From contig JACSSB010000169.1 in NCBI GenBank assembly GCA_014879435.1, positions 1 to 11,929 of the forward strand: DNA of 11,929 nt, in the 5' to 3' direction. Below the pieces are notes generated by a model, which did not search any database, had not been told where the DNA came from, and was given only the letters and a program-made list of their open reading frames with translations. Shown piece after piece: positions 1 to 7,495 of this stretch. Position numbers and translations under genes: made by a program. This stretch comes from Phycisphaerales bacterium. GTDB taxonomy: Bacteria; Pseudomonadota; Gammaproteobacteria; Competibacterales; Competibacteraceae. Position 1 is the first letter of the stretch. Every line of letters starts with the position of its first letter.

Positions 1-4
1 TGGC

Positions 5-565
5 TTAATGCAAGCTCATGACCGGTGCTAGAGTGGTGCGGATTTCGGATATCGTCAGGTGATGCGGATTCTGGTCACTATTTTGCAAGTGTCCACAGAC
101 TAAGCGGTATATATCCGGTTGCTGTTCTGAATGCAGATAAAGAAAGGTGGCGTACCACAACAGGTGAGGCCCGTCTCGATCAAACAACGCGACCGGGCGC
201 AGATCCGAAACTCGGCTGGAGAAAATTTGCCATTCGCGACCGACTCGCTCCACACGAAAGCGATCCGCTCGTACCGTGCGCGGCACATCGCTGAGGGTCC
301 ACACTTCCAGTCGGCAAACAGCATTGTAGCGGTAGCGATCACCGATTGAAGTTCCTCGAATCTCGACCCCAGCCTGATCCGGTGGAATAACCAAATCCTG
401 GTGTAATTCGAGCAAAGTTCCGGTTGGAACTTGGTAAGCGGGGGACTGGTCTTCAGAATCCAGTGCCTGACAGGCCGCTAGCAGTAACGAAATCGCCAGC
501 AGCACCCTGAAAACGCGGCCAGCGGGTCTCAAAGCAGCGCTTCCGCTCAGATGGATTCCGAACAC
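5..565 (-). CDS. Small predicted lipoprotein of unknown function
   Basis: I do not recognise the family. The N-terminus has a basic stretch (RPAGR, residues 13-17), a hydrophobic run (about 21-31) and a lipobox LAAC with Cys32, so the product is probably a lipid-anchored periplasmic protein. The rest (about 150 residues) looks like a small beta-rich domain with two further cysteines. The outermost start is a GTG at 565 with no clear ribosome binding site. A TTG at 532, six bases after GGAAG, would give a more usual signal peptide starting six residues before the hydrophobic run, and is a serious alternative. The GTG start overlaps the end of the upstream gene (547-1011) by 19 bases; the TTG start would leave a 14-base gap. 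Either way the two genes are probably cotranscribed. The lipoprotein call is fairly safe; the function is unknown. Confidence 0.7.
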   Translation of the reverse strand: MFGIHLSGSAALRPAGRVFRVLLAISLLLAACQALDSEDQSPAYQVPTGTLLELHQDLVIPPDQAGVEIRGTSIGDRYRYNAVCRLEVWTLSDVPRTVRADRFRVERVGREWQIFSSRVSDLRPVALFDRDGPHLLWYATFLYLHSEQQPDIYRLVCGHLQNSDQNPHHLTISEIRTTLAPVMSLH

Positions 566-1011
566 GCCGAAACCGCGTATCGCGTCCGTCGGCGGATTTC
601 GCTGACCTTCAATTGGTGCTTATAGGCATGCAACAAATTCAGTACTGAATCCACGTATTGATGCGAAGATAATTCCTCATCAGCATAACGTCGCAATAAA
701 TCTAACCAGCGAGTATGTATCGCACACGGCGCTAATGGATCACCTTCAGTCAGCGGACAATCGGCGCATCGCATCTGAGCCAAGGCATCGATCATGGCCT
801 GCCGCCGCCACTGCTGGCGATACTGCGCAGCATGGGTTTCGATCCACTCCAAAGCCCGCACTTGCCGCTCCTGAGCAGGAAACTGCCGGATATAGTGCTC
901 TATGGCCGCAACCTGCCGTAGCAAAAATTCCGCATCGGACAACTGTAATTCGCGGCCGCCTCCCACAAAACGGCTCAGGAGTGCAATGATTGGATCGTCT
1001 ACGACATTCAT
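547..1011 (-). CDS. Hypothetical protein with a CxxC-x10-CxxH putative metal site
   Basis: This is a 154-residue soluble protein of no family I can name. It is largely helical and charged, with no signal peptide or membrane segment. Residues 82-99 carry Cys82, Cys85, Cys96 and His99 in a C-x2-C-x10-C-x2-H arrangement. That pattern is typical of a structural zinc site or, less often, an iron-sulfur or redox site; the metal is inference. The ATG at 1011 follows GGAAG at a six-base spacing, which supports the start. A candidate promoter lies about 45 bases upstream. It heads a two-gene leftward unit with the lipoprotein gene. A structural or regulatory zinc protein is the simplest reading. Confidence 0.75.
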   Translation of the reverse strand: MNVVDDPIIALLSRFVGGGRELQLSDAEFLLRQVAAIEHYIRQFPAQERQVRALEWIETHAAQYRQQWRRQAMIDALAQMRCADCPLTEGDPLAPCAIHTRWLDLLRRYADEELSSHQYVDSVLNLLHAYKHQLKVSEIRRRTRYAVSACSESI

Positions 1012-1055
1012 AATCGCTTCCGTTTGACGAAACTCATCGATATCAAGTTGATCAC

Positions 1056-1084
1056 ACTATAGCAATAATTGTTGCGCCGCACAA
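1056..1084 (-). promoter_or_regulatory. Candidate sigma70 promoter with an internal palindrome
   Basis: Read on the minus strand, TATAGT (1056-1061, five of six matches to the -10 consensus) is preceded at exactly 17 bases by TTGTGC (1079-1084, a weak -35). The spacer contains the imperfect palindrome GCAATAATTGTTGC (1062-1075, six of seven pairs), which could be an operator. It would drive the gene starting at 1011. The whole spacer 1012-1277 is AT-rich, and I see no convincing gene in it. Confidence 0.4.
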
Positions 1085-1277
1085 ATACTGTATTCAATCG
1101 CCCAGATGGACTCTCAAGGCATTGATATCTTAGGAATAATAATTGTAACATTAAAATATCTATTGTTACTATTGCGAACAAAGTTCCATCTTTAATGATG
1201 GCCACTCTTCTCTCTCGACGCCTTCGTGTGGCTTGACTACACTTAGATTAAACCTCAATAAAATAACGGATACCGCC

Positions 1278-2042
1278 ATGCGCCGAGTTGTCTTCAATCA
1301 GAAAGGAGGGGTGGGAAAATCCACCATTGCGTGCAATCTAGCCGCCATCGGCGCGGCACGTGGGCGGCGGACCCTGCTCGTGGATCTGGACCCGCAGGCC
1401 AATGCCTCCCGCTACTTGCTGGGTCCCGCCCTAGACCAGCAGAAAAAAACCCTGGCACACTTTTTTGACGATATTTTGGCTTTCAAGCTATTTCCCGACA
1501 AGCCGGATGCCTACATCGTCTCGACACCCTTTCCTAACCTCAGCGTGATGCCGTCCGATCCTCGGCTGGAGGAACTGCAAATCAAGCTGGAATCTCGCTA
1601 CAAGATGTACAAACTGCGGGAAGCGCTGGATAGCTTCAAAGCATTCGACGATATCTTCATCGATACTCCGCCAGCTATGAATTTTTATACCCGTTCAGCA
1701 CTGATCGCTGCCGATACCTGCCTAATTCCCTTCGATTGCGACGACTTCTCCCGTCGTGCGCTGTATACCTTGATGGATAATGTCCGCGAAATTCAGGCCG
1801 ATCATAATCGTGCGCTGCGCGTGGAAGGAATCGTGGTCAATCATTATCAGGCCCGCGCCAATCTGCCGCTGCGGCTGGTCGAGGAACTGCGTCAGGAAGG
1901 ATTACCGGTGCTAGATGCGTTTCTGTCCGCCTCGATCAAGATTCGCGAGTCGCACGCACAGGCTCGACCGATGGTCTATCTCGATCCCAAGCACAAGCTC
2001 AGCCGTGAATTCGAGGCACTTTACAACCTGCTGAATCGCTAA
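1278..2042 (+). CDS. ParA/Soj-family ATPase, orphan
   Basis: This 254-residue P-loop ATPase belongs to the ParA/MinD group, whose members dimerise on ATP and commonly bind DNA or membranes to position cargo. The deviant Walker A motif KGGVGKST lies at residues 9-16, with signature Lys9 and catalytic Lys14. The A' motif VDLDPQ is at 35-40 and the Walker B region DDIFIDTPP at 124-132. The C-terminal part contains the conserved stretch IRESHAQARPM. The ATG at 1278 is chosen because the protein then starts just before the P-loop as is usual; GGA lies seven bases upstream. An in-frame TTG at 1233 would add 15 residues without a ribosome binding site. No parB or parS follows, so this is not an ordinary partition pair. 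As I recall, similar orphan ParA proteins occur on gammaproteobacterial chromosomes, with unclear cargo. Confidence 0.9.
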   Translation: MRRVVFNQKGGVGKSTIACNLAAIGAARGRRTLLVDLDPQANASRYLLGPALDQQKKTLAHFFDDILAFKLFPDKPDAYIVSTPFPNLSVMPSDPRLEELQIKLESRYKMYKLREALDSFKAFDDIFIDTPPAMNFYTRSALIAADTCLIPFDCDDFSRRALYTLMDNVREIQADHNRALRVEGIVVNHYQARANLPLRLVEELRQEGLPVLDAFLSASIKIRESHAQARPMVYLDPKHKLSREFEALYNLLNR

Positions 2043-2182
2043 ATCCATCGCCACGTCGCCTCAGCAACGACGAGCGCATTCGGAATTGGGTTTCAGACCG
2101 GATCGCTGCCAGTGCGTGGTTCGAGTGGTTTGGATTTGTGCGTAAAACATCGGATTTCCAACTCTCCCAGCGAGGCTGCGCC

Positions 2183-2953
2183 ATGAATGATTCCGATCCT
2201 ACTATCGTCGCCCGCATCGCCGCAGCAATGCGTTCAGCGCGCCGGTTGCTATTCATTACCGGCGCGGGTATCTCTGCCGACTCTGGCCTACCGACTTATC
2301 GTGGCATCGGTGGGTTGTACAACAACGAAATGACCGAGGAAAATTTTTCCATCGAAACCGCCCTGTCTGGGTCGATGCTGGAAACCGCACCGCATATTAC
2401 CTGGAAGTATTTGCACCAGATCGAGAATTCCTGTCGTGGTGCCCGTTTCAACGATGCGCATGCCATCATCGCCGAACTACAGGATCACTTCGAAGTCTGC
2501 GTGCTGACCCAAAATATTGATGGTTTCCACCGCGATGCAGGTAGCCGCAATCTCATCGAAATTCACGGTGACGTTCACGATCTGCATTGCACCCGCTGCG
2601 ACTACGCGACCACGGTCGCTGATTACAGCCAATTGGAAATCCCGCCCCATTGCCCACGTTGTCACGCGCTGGTGCGACCACGGGTGGTGCTATTTGGCGA
2701 AATGCTGCCATCACACGCGATTCAGCATCTTTATCAGGAACTGGATCAAGGTTTCGATCTGGTATTTAGCATCGGCACCACCAGTGTTTTTCCCTATATT
2801 GCTGGCCCTGTGGTACAAGCCAGTCAGATGGGCATTCCCACCGTAGAAATCAACCCCAGCGATACCCAGGTCACCCACTTCGTCGATCACAAACTGCGCT
2901 CAGGTGCGGCGACTAGTATGCGCGCCATCCGCCAGGCGTATCTGGCGCTTTAA
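2183..2953 (+). CDS. Sir2-family NAD-dependent protein deacylase
   Basis: This 256-residue sirtuin would remove acyl groups from lysines using NAD+, giving nicotinamide and O-acyl-ADP-ribose in the cytoplasm. Seen directly: the NAD-binding GAGISADSG (27-35) followed by PTYRG; TQNID (109-113); the catalytic His128 in HGD; a zinc ribbon with Cys136, Cys139, Cys157 and Cys160; and the late motifs IGTTS and VEINP. The YxxR pair that marks CobB/SIRT5-type desuccinylases is not obvious: the region reads WKYLHQI (74-80), so plain deacetylation or another acyl specificity is more likely. The ATG at 2183 has GAGG seven bases upstream, better than the in-frame GTG at 2138. It lies 140 bases after parA in the same direction and its stop overlaps that of the convergent gene. 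Regulation is not evident. Confidence 0.92.
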   Translation: MNDSDPTIVARIAAAMRSARRLLFITGAGISADSGLPTYRGIGGLYNNEMTEENFSIETALSGSMLETAPHITWKYLHQIENSCRGARFNDAHAIIAELQDHFEVCVLTQNIDGFHRDAGSRNLIEIHGDVHDLHCTRCDYATTVADYSQLEIPPHCPRCHALVRPRVVLFGEMLPSHAIQHLYQELDQGFDLVFSIGTTSVFPYIAGPVVQASQMGIPTVEINPSDTQVTHFVDHKLRSGAATSMRAIRQAYLAL

Positions 2954-4038
2954 TTCAGCAATCGCTCTAACCAGTCCACGGCTTCCATCACGCCCGTTGG
3001 TGCCACCGGTGGTTTGAGCGGTTGCGCCAACAGCATCCGCAAAGGCTCGGCCAGATCACCCGTTGCCAGTTGCTGGCGATTGATCTTGACCGCATTGCCG
3101 TGCTCGCTCAGCCAGCGACTGAGCCATGGTTCTTCCGGCCAATCGTCGCGCCCGACATAGAGTACCCGGATACCACTGCAAGCCGCCTCGACGAAGGCGC
3201 CATAACCGGGCTTGGTGAGCAACACATCGCAGGAGCGGACCAGATCCAGCATCGGGTAATCAGGTAATACGTCCCAGCTACGCACATCCGGCCGCATCAC
3301 CTGACCCCAATCTGGTGGAATCAGCCAGCAGATATCCGGCAGCGTCGGCCACATTTCCAAAGGTGGACGCAGATTGACGCCGCCCAGACCCATCAATACC
3401 AGCCGCTGGCCATCGCGCAAACCCAATCGACGCTCGATCTCCGCTCGCCGATTTCGACCCAGGGCGGCGATAGGACCAATCGATTGGCCATTGCGTATAT
3501 TCGGCATCGGCATACTGGGCGCTGGCTGCAGAAACGCCACCGCACTGTTGTACGCCGCCAACATCGACTCGCGCAGCACCGCTAAATCGGGGGCAGTGGC
3601 GCAATAAGCCTGTAGGATATCTGCCCAGTTCAGCGAGCACAGTGCCAGCGCTGGAATCTCCAAGCGGGCCGCTGCCGCCAGACTCAGATAGGGAATATCG
3701 GCCAATAGCAGATCGGGTTTCGCTTGCTGCAGCACGCTTTCCTGCCAGCTCAATCGCGCCGCCCACTCCCCATGAAATGCTCGATACGCGGCCAAACTGT
3801 CCTCAGCCTTCACTTCCAGTGCATCGACCATCAGCATGCCGAAATCGGCCGCACCACTCACTACCGTGAATGCGCCAGCGATCCGTCCACGTAAAATCGG
3901 TTCTGGCAACACGCTTTGCACGGTCAGCCGAACTGTCGGACAGCGCTGGCAGAGTGCATTCAGCACCGGCGCCACCTGAGCCAAATGGCCAAAACCATGG
4001 CCCGATAAAGCCACATAAAGATGGGGAACTTCAGACAC
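2950..4038 (-). CDS. GT-B glycosyltransferase-like protein, related to the arabinokinase N-domain
   Basis: This 362-residue protein has the two-lobed look of GT-B (MurG/UDP-sugar) glycosyltransferases. It has an N-terminal glycine loop SGHGFGH (12-18), a linker with ADIPYL, a second-lobe GLGG strand, and the donor-side motif KPGYG (276-280) followed by EAACSG and EEPW (302-305). From memory, the order GHGFGH, KxGYG, then D/E-EPF/W matches the N-terminal domain of plant L-arabinokinase (ARA1), but no GHMP kinase domain is attached. There is no signal peptide or membrane span, so it is cytosolic or peripheral. The GTG at 4038 is chosen because GAGGG lies seven bases upstream and the protein then begins just before the first strand; an upstream TTG at 4074 lacks a site. 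Substrate and acceptor cannot be told. Confidence 0.8.
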   Translation of the reverse strand: MSEVPHLYVALSGHGFGHLAQVAPVLNALCQRCPTVRLTVQSVLPEPILRGRIAGAFTVVSGAADFGMLMVDALEVKAEDSLAAYRAFHGEWAARLSWQESVLQQAKPDLLLADIPYLSLAAAARLEIPALALCSLNWADILQAYCATAPDLAVLRESMLAAYNSAVAFLQPAPSMPMPNIRNGQSIGPIAALGRNRRAEIERRLGLRDGQRLVLMGLGGVNLRPPLEMWPTLPDICWLIPPDWGQVMRPDVRSWDVLPDYPMLDLVRSCDVLLTKPGYGAFVEAACSGIRVLYVGRDDWPEEPWLSRWLSEHGNAVKINRQQLATGDLAEPLRMLLAQPLKPPVAPTGVMEAVDWLERLLN

Positions 4039-4095
4039 AGTAAAACCCTCTTTATACCGGAATCCGTACTGCAATCATGCTTTGATGGCAAATGG

Positions 4096-4180
4096 GTGAC
4101 AACAAGATTGCAATTTCAGCTTGTGTGTCTGAAAAAACTTGCTAGACTAAAATTGCAACAACGTGTTGCTTTAATAATAC
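4096..4180. promoter_or_regulatory. Candidate operator and promoter region for the small gene at 4241
   Basis: The divergent spacer between 4038 and 4241 holds ATTGCAAT (4107-4114, a perfect 8-base palindrome), a second ATTGCAA at 4152-4158, and the inverted repeat GCAACA-acg-TGTTGC at 4155-4169. Just after it is AATAAT (4173-4178, five of six matches to -10). The nearest -35-like TTGCAA (4153-4158) is only 14 bases away, so an activator may be needed or the box may be wrong. This looks like a regulator binding site over a promoter, but no regulator gene is in view. Confidence 0.3.
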
Positions 4181-4240
4181 AGTCCTTCGCATACTAAGGA
4201 TCTTGTCTTGCCTCATTGTCCAAGGCACGAGGTCATGATC

Positions 4241-4558
4241 ATGGCACAGACGCTAACTTTGCAAACTCTGGAAGCCGAAAACCACTCATTTGCGGGAACG
4301 AGTGGTGTAAGTGCGGCCAACCGGCACCTCGGTTTTATTCCTGGCTTTCTAGATCAGGAAACGGGTGCGGTCTACTGTTCCTGCCGAGCCGATGGGACTC
4401 CCGCTCCATTTCATGCCCTAGATGGCTTACCCGATCATCTTGTATTGGCGCGCAATCCCCACGGCCACATTATCTCCATCAAAGCCAGCGTCATTGCCGG
4501 ATTCATCCGCTTCGGCAATTTCTACACCCGCGAACAAGCCGCTCGTTGTCTCGACTAG
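4241..4558 (+). CDS. Small hypothetical protein, 105 residues
   Basis: I do not recognise a named family. The product is soluble with no signal peptide. Its core reads LGFIPGFLDQETG, then a PAPFHALDGLP segment, LVLAR, and IKASVIAGFI followed by FYTREQAA near the C-terminus. This regular strand-turn character suggests a real folded domain. I have the impression that similar conserved hypothetical proteins exist in proteobacteria, but cannot confirm it. Starts are ambiguous: ATG 4241 has GAGG (4229-4232) at eight bases and is preferred; ATG 4235 or TTG 4208 would add two or eleven residues. An overlapping frame at 4216-4566 is a shadow. It is a single-gene unit with operator-like repeats upstream. 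Two cysteines occur as CSC and another near the end; no metal site is claimed. Confidence 0.7.
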   Translation: MAQTLTLQTLEAENHSFAGTSGVSAANRHLGFIPGFLDQETGAVYCSCRADGTPAPFHALDGLPDHLVLARNPHGHIISIKASVIAGFIRFGNFYTREQAARCLD

Positions 4559-4975
4559 TCACCTAGTAGATACCTCTCATTGCTTGTAAACCCGTTCTAT
4601 CCACCCATCCAAACACGCATTCCGCCCAATCAGCATGGATGCGGTATACCGTCTATCACCGATGAAATACCCCCCGCAGTCCGAATGATCGTTCCACCGA
4701 ATCACCGCAAATAGACACGCCTCGGGTCTGGAATGAGCATCGCGATGCTCCATGGTCGAGAACCCCTCTTCTTCGATTGTTCCCAAAGCGGTGATGATCA
4801 TGCCTTGCAATTGGGAATCGCCCGACTATCGTTTTTATGATGTTTAACGAACGCCTCATCGCAAGCTGCGGGTTCGGTTAAAGCTATCCCGGCATCCTAG
4901 ATGCCATCGGGTCTGAGCCAGCCCGACTCACCGGGCGCTTCCAATCCCACAAGCACATCAACGGACTTCACCGCT
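4559..4975. other. Gap of about 400 bases without a confident gene
   Basis: No repeat, RNA gene or clear promoter stands out between the small gene and glgP. A minus-strand frame at 4577-4810 (ATG at 4801) could encode about 74 residues. Its composition is protein-like, with a segment GGYFIGDRRYTA, but it lacks a properly spaced ribosome binding site. I treat it as a weak possibility only. The final 75 bases are open in the glgP frame from an ATG at 4901, giving a Ser/Thr/Pro-rich extension, but that ATG has no ribosome binding site. Confidence 0.4.
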
Positions 4976-7486
4976 ATGATGATTCAAACCGTAGAAAGAA
5001 GCACACCAGCATCTTGGTTGACCGAATTACCTCCTTTAGGCATGGATGCCAAAAGTATTGCTGCCGATTTCCGGCATTATTTCAGCCACACTCTGGGCCG
5101 CGACCGGCATACCAAGTACACCTACTACATGTACGAGGCTCTGGTCCTAACCCTGCGCGACCGGCTGTGGGAACGCTGGAAAAATACCCGCTACGCTTAT
5201 GAAGTGGATGGTGGCGTGCGGCGAGCCTATTACTTGTCCATGGAATTTCTGATGGGCCGGGCCTTGAGTAACGCCATCTTGAATCTGGGCGTTTCCGAGC
5301 CGGTCAACAAAGCCTTGTACGAAATGGGCTTGACCCTGGAAGAGCTGGTCGAGTGCGAAAACGACGCCGGTTTGGGTAACGGTGGCCTAGGACGCTTGGC
5401 GGCCTGCTTCATGGATAGCTGCGCCACCTTGCGATTGCCAGTGGTCGGTTACGGCATTCGCTACGCCTACGGCATGTTTCGTCAGCGCATCGAAAACGGC
5501 TATCAGGTCGAAGTGCCTGATCACTGGCTCGGTAGCGGCATTCTGTGGGATTTGGAGCGTCCCGAGTACACCCAGCGCATCAAGTTCGGTGGTCGCACCG
5601 AAGGCTATACCAAACTCGACGGCACCATGGGTTGGCGCTGGCTGGATACCCACGACGTGCTGGCCATGCCCTACGATTTTCCGATTCCGGGTTATCAGAA
5701 CGGCACGGTCAATACTTTGCGCTTGTGGGCGGCCGCAGCGACGGATGAATTCGATTTTGAGGACTTTAACGCGGGTAGCTACACCGATGCTGTGGGCGCC
5801 AAGAATATGGCGGAAAACATCACCATGGTGCTCTACCCCAACGACGCTACCGAAAGCGGCAAGGAGCTGCGGTTACGTCAGCAATACTTCCTAGCCTCCG
5901 CCAGCCTCCAGGACGTGCTCCGACAGTGGGTACGCGTCCACGGCGAGGATTTCAGTCAATTCGCCGCGAAAAACTGCTTCCAGCTTAACGATACCCATCC
6001 CACCATTGCCGTGGCGGAATTGATGCGCCTGCTCATGGACGAACACAATCTGGGCTGGGACGAATCCTGGAACATCACTCGCCATTGCATGGCGTACACC
6101 AACCACACCTTGCTACCCGAAGCGCTGGAGCGCTGGTCGGTACGGCTATTCCGGCAACTGCTACCCCGCTTGCTGGACATCATCTACGAAATCAACGCCC
6201 GCTTCCTGGTCGAAGTCGCCAGCCGCTGGCCCGGCGATATCGAGCGTCAGGCGCGGATGTCCCTGATCGAGGAAGGCTACGAACAACAGGTCCGCATGGC
6301 CTATTTGGCCATCGTCGGCAGCTTCTCGGTCAATGGCGTGGCAGCGTTGCATTCCGATCTGCTCAAGCAAGGGCTGTTCCGCGATTTCTACGAGCTGTGG
6401 CCGGAGAAATTCAACAACAAGACCAATGGCGTCACTCAGCGGCGCTGGATGGCTGGTTGTAACCCTGGCATGAGCGCGTTGATTTCCGAAACCATTGGCC
6501 CCGGCTGGGTCACCGATCTGGACGAGCTGCGCAAGCTGGCGCCACATGCCGACGATCCCAAATTCCGGGAGCGCTGGCGGGCTATCAAGCACGACAACAA
6601 AGTCCGGCTGGCTAGCTTGGTCGAGGCCGATTGCGGCGTGGTCTTCAATCCCAAAGCCATGTTCGATGTGCAGGTCAAGCGCATGCACGAGTACAAGCGT
6701 CAGCTACTCAATGCCCTGCATGTCGTCTATCTGTATGACCGTCTCAAGCACAGCAAAGCGGATCGCTGGACCCCACGCTGCGTACTGATCGGTGGCAAGG
6801 CCGCACCCGGCTACTACATGGCCAAGCAGATCATCAAGCTGATTAATAATATCGCCAGGGTCATCAACAATGACTCCGAAATCGGCGATAACTTGAAGCT
6901 GGCCTTCCTGCCGAACTATCGGGTCAGTGCGATGGAAATCATCTGCCCCGGTACCGATCTATCCGAGCAGATTTCCACCGCCGGTAAAGAAGCTTCGGGA
7001 ACCGGCAATATGAAGTTCATGATGAACGGCGCCGTGACCATCGGTACTCTCGATGGCGCCAACATCGAAATTCGCGAAGAGGTCGGCGACGAGAACTTTT
7101 TCCTGTTTGGCATGACTGCACAGCAGGTCGAGGAGCGGCGGCGGGACTACAACCCAGTCTCGATCATTCAAAGTGATCCTGACATTGCCCGGATCATGCA
7201 TCTGTTAGAAAGCGGTCACTTCAACCAGTTCGAACAGGGCATTTTCGATCCGATCCTGCATTCGCTGACCAGCCCGCATGATCCGTGGCTGACCATTGCT
7301 GATCTGCGTGCCTACATCAATGCGCAAGAGCAAGCCTCTCTGGCCTATCAGGACCAGGAGCGTTGGGCAAAAATGAGCATTCTTAATACGGCGTTCAGCG
7401 GTAAATTCTCCACCGACCGCACCATGGAAGAGTACAACTCCGAGATCTGGAAGCTAAAACCGATCCCGGAAATGCCGATCGTGTAA
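4976..7486 (+). CDS. glgP: Glycogen/starch/maltodextrin phosphorylase (GT35)
   Basis: The enzyme cleaves terminal alpha-1,4 bonds of glycogen or maltodextrin with phosphate to release glucose-1-phosphate, using pyridoxal phosphate, in the cytoplasm. It is about 836 residues, the usual bacterial length. Seen in order: MEFLMGRAL near residue 90; the glycine-rich NGGLGRLAACF; the NDTHPT motif; YTNHTLLPEALE; KRMHEYKRQLLN; and the cofactor site EASGTGNMKF, where Lys680 should form the Schiff base with pyridoxal phosphate. The product is complete and shows no damage. The start is uncertain: ATG 4976 (or 4979) gives a normal N-terminus with a weak GGA upstream; ATG 4901 would add 25 low-complexity residues. 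It stands alone without glgA, glgB, glgC or malQ beside it. A strong hairpin follows the stop codon. Confidence 0.97.
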   Translation: MMIQTVERSTPASWLTELPPLGMDAKSIAADFRHYFSHTLGRDRHTKYTYYMYEALVLTLRDRLWERWKNTRYAYEVDGGVRRAYYLSMEFLMGRALSNAILNLGVSEPVNKALYEMGLTLEELVECENDAGLGNGGLGRLAACFMDSCATLRLPVVGYGIRYAYGMFRQRIENGYQVEVPDHWLGSGILWDLERPEYTQRIKFGGRTEGYTKLDGTMGWRWLDTHDVLAMPYDFPIPGYQNGTVNTLRLWAAAATDEFDFEDFNAGSYTDAVGAKNMAENITMVLYPNDATESGKELRLRQQYFLASASLQDVLRQWVRVHGEDFSQFAAKNCFQLNDTHPTIAVAELMRLLMDEHNLGWDESWNITRHCMAYTNHTLLPEALERWSVRLFRQLLPRLLDIIYEINARFLVEVASRWPGDIERQARMSLIEEGYEQQVRMAYLAIVGSFSVNGVAALHSDLLKQGLFRDFYELWPEKFNNKTNGVTQRRWMAGCNPGMSALISETIGPGWVTDLDELRKLAPHADDPKFRERWRAIKHDNKVRLASLVEADCGVVFNPKAMFDVQVKRMHEYKRQLLNALHVVYLYDRLKHSKADRWTPRCVLIGGKAAPGYYMAKQIIKLINNIARVINNDSEIGDNLKLAFLPNYRVSAMEIICPGTDLSEQISTAGKEASGTGNMKFMMNGAVTIGTLDGANIEIREEVGDENFFLFGMTAQQVEERRRDYNPVSIIQSDPDIARIMHLLESGHFNQFEQGIFDPILHSLTSPHDPWLTIADLRAYINAQEQASLAYQDQERWAKMSILNTAFSGKFSTDRTMEEYNSEIWKLKPIPEMPIV

Positions 7487-7495
7487 ACCACCTAA

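Noticed and set aside
1145..1169. Inverted repeat GTAACA ... TGTTAC in the AT-rich spacer
   Set aside because: Six-base arms with a 13-base gap in AT-rich DNA are easily expected by chance.
1008..1205. 65-codon minus-strand frame in the AT-rich spacer
   Set aside because: The sequence is not protein-like, has no ribosome binding site, and covers the promoter candidate of the gene at 1011.
1278..4038. A ParA, Sir2 and glycosyltransferase defence island
   Set aside because: The Sir2 protein is a plain single-domain deacylase with no effector fusion, the third gene points the other way, and no mobile or defence genes are nearby.
4216..4566. Second 116-codon plus-strand frame overlapping the small gene
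   Set aside because: Its Arg/Pro/Ser-rich translation is a typical shadow; the 4241-4558 frame has the ribosome binding site and a domain-like sequence.
4577..4859. Minus-strand frames in the gap before glgP as real genes
   Set aside because: Neither has a properly spaced ribosome binding site or a recognised motif. The 4577-4801 one is mentioned only as a weak possibility.
4901..4975. N-terminal extension of glycogen phosphorylase from ATG 4901
   Set aside because: It has no ribosome binding site and a low-complexity Ser/Thr/Pro sequence, and it is not needed for the normal family length.
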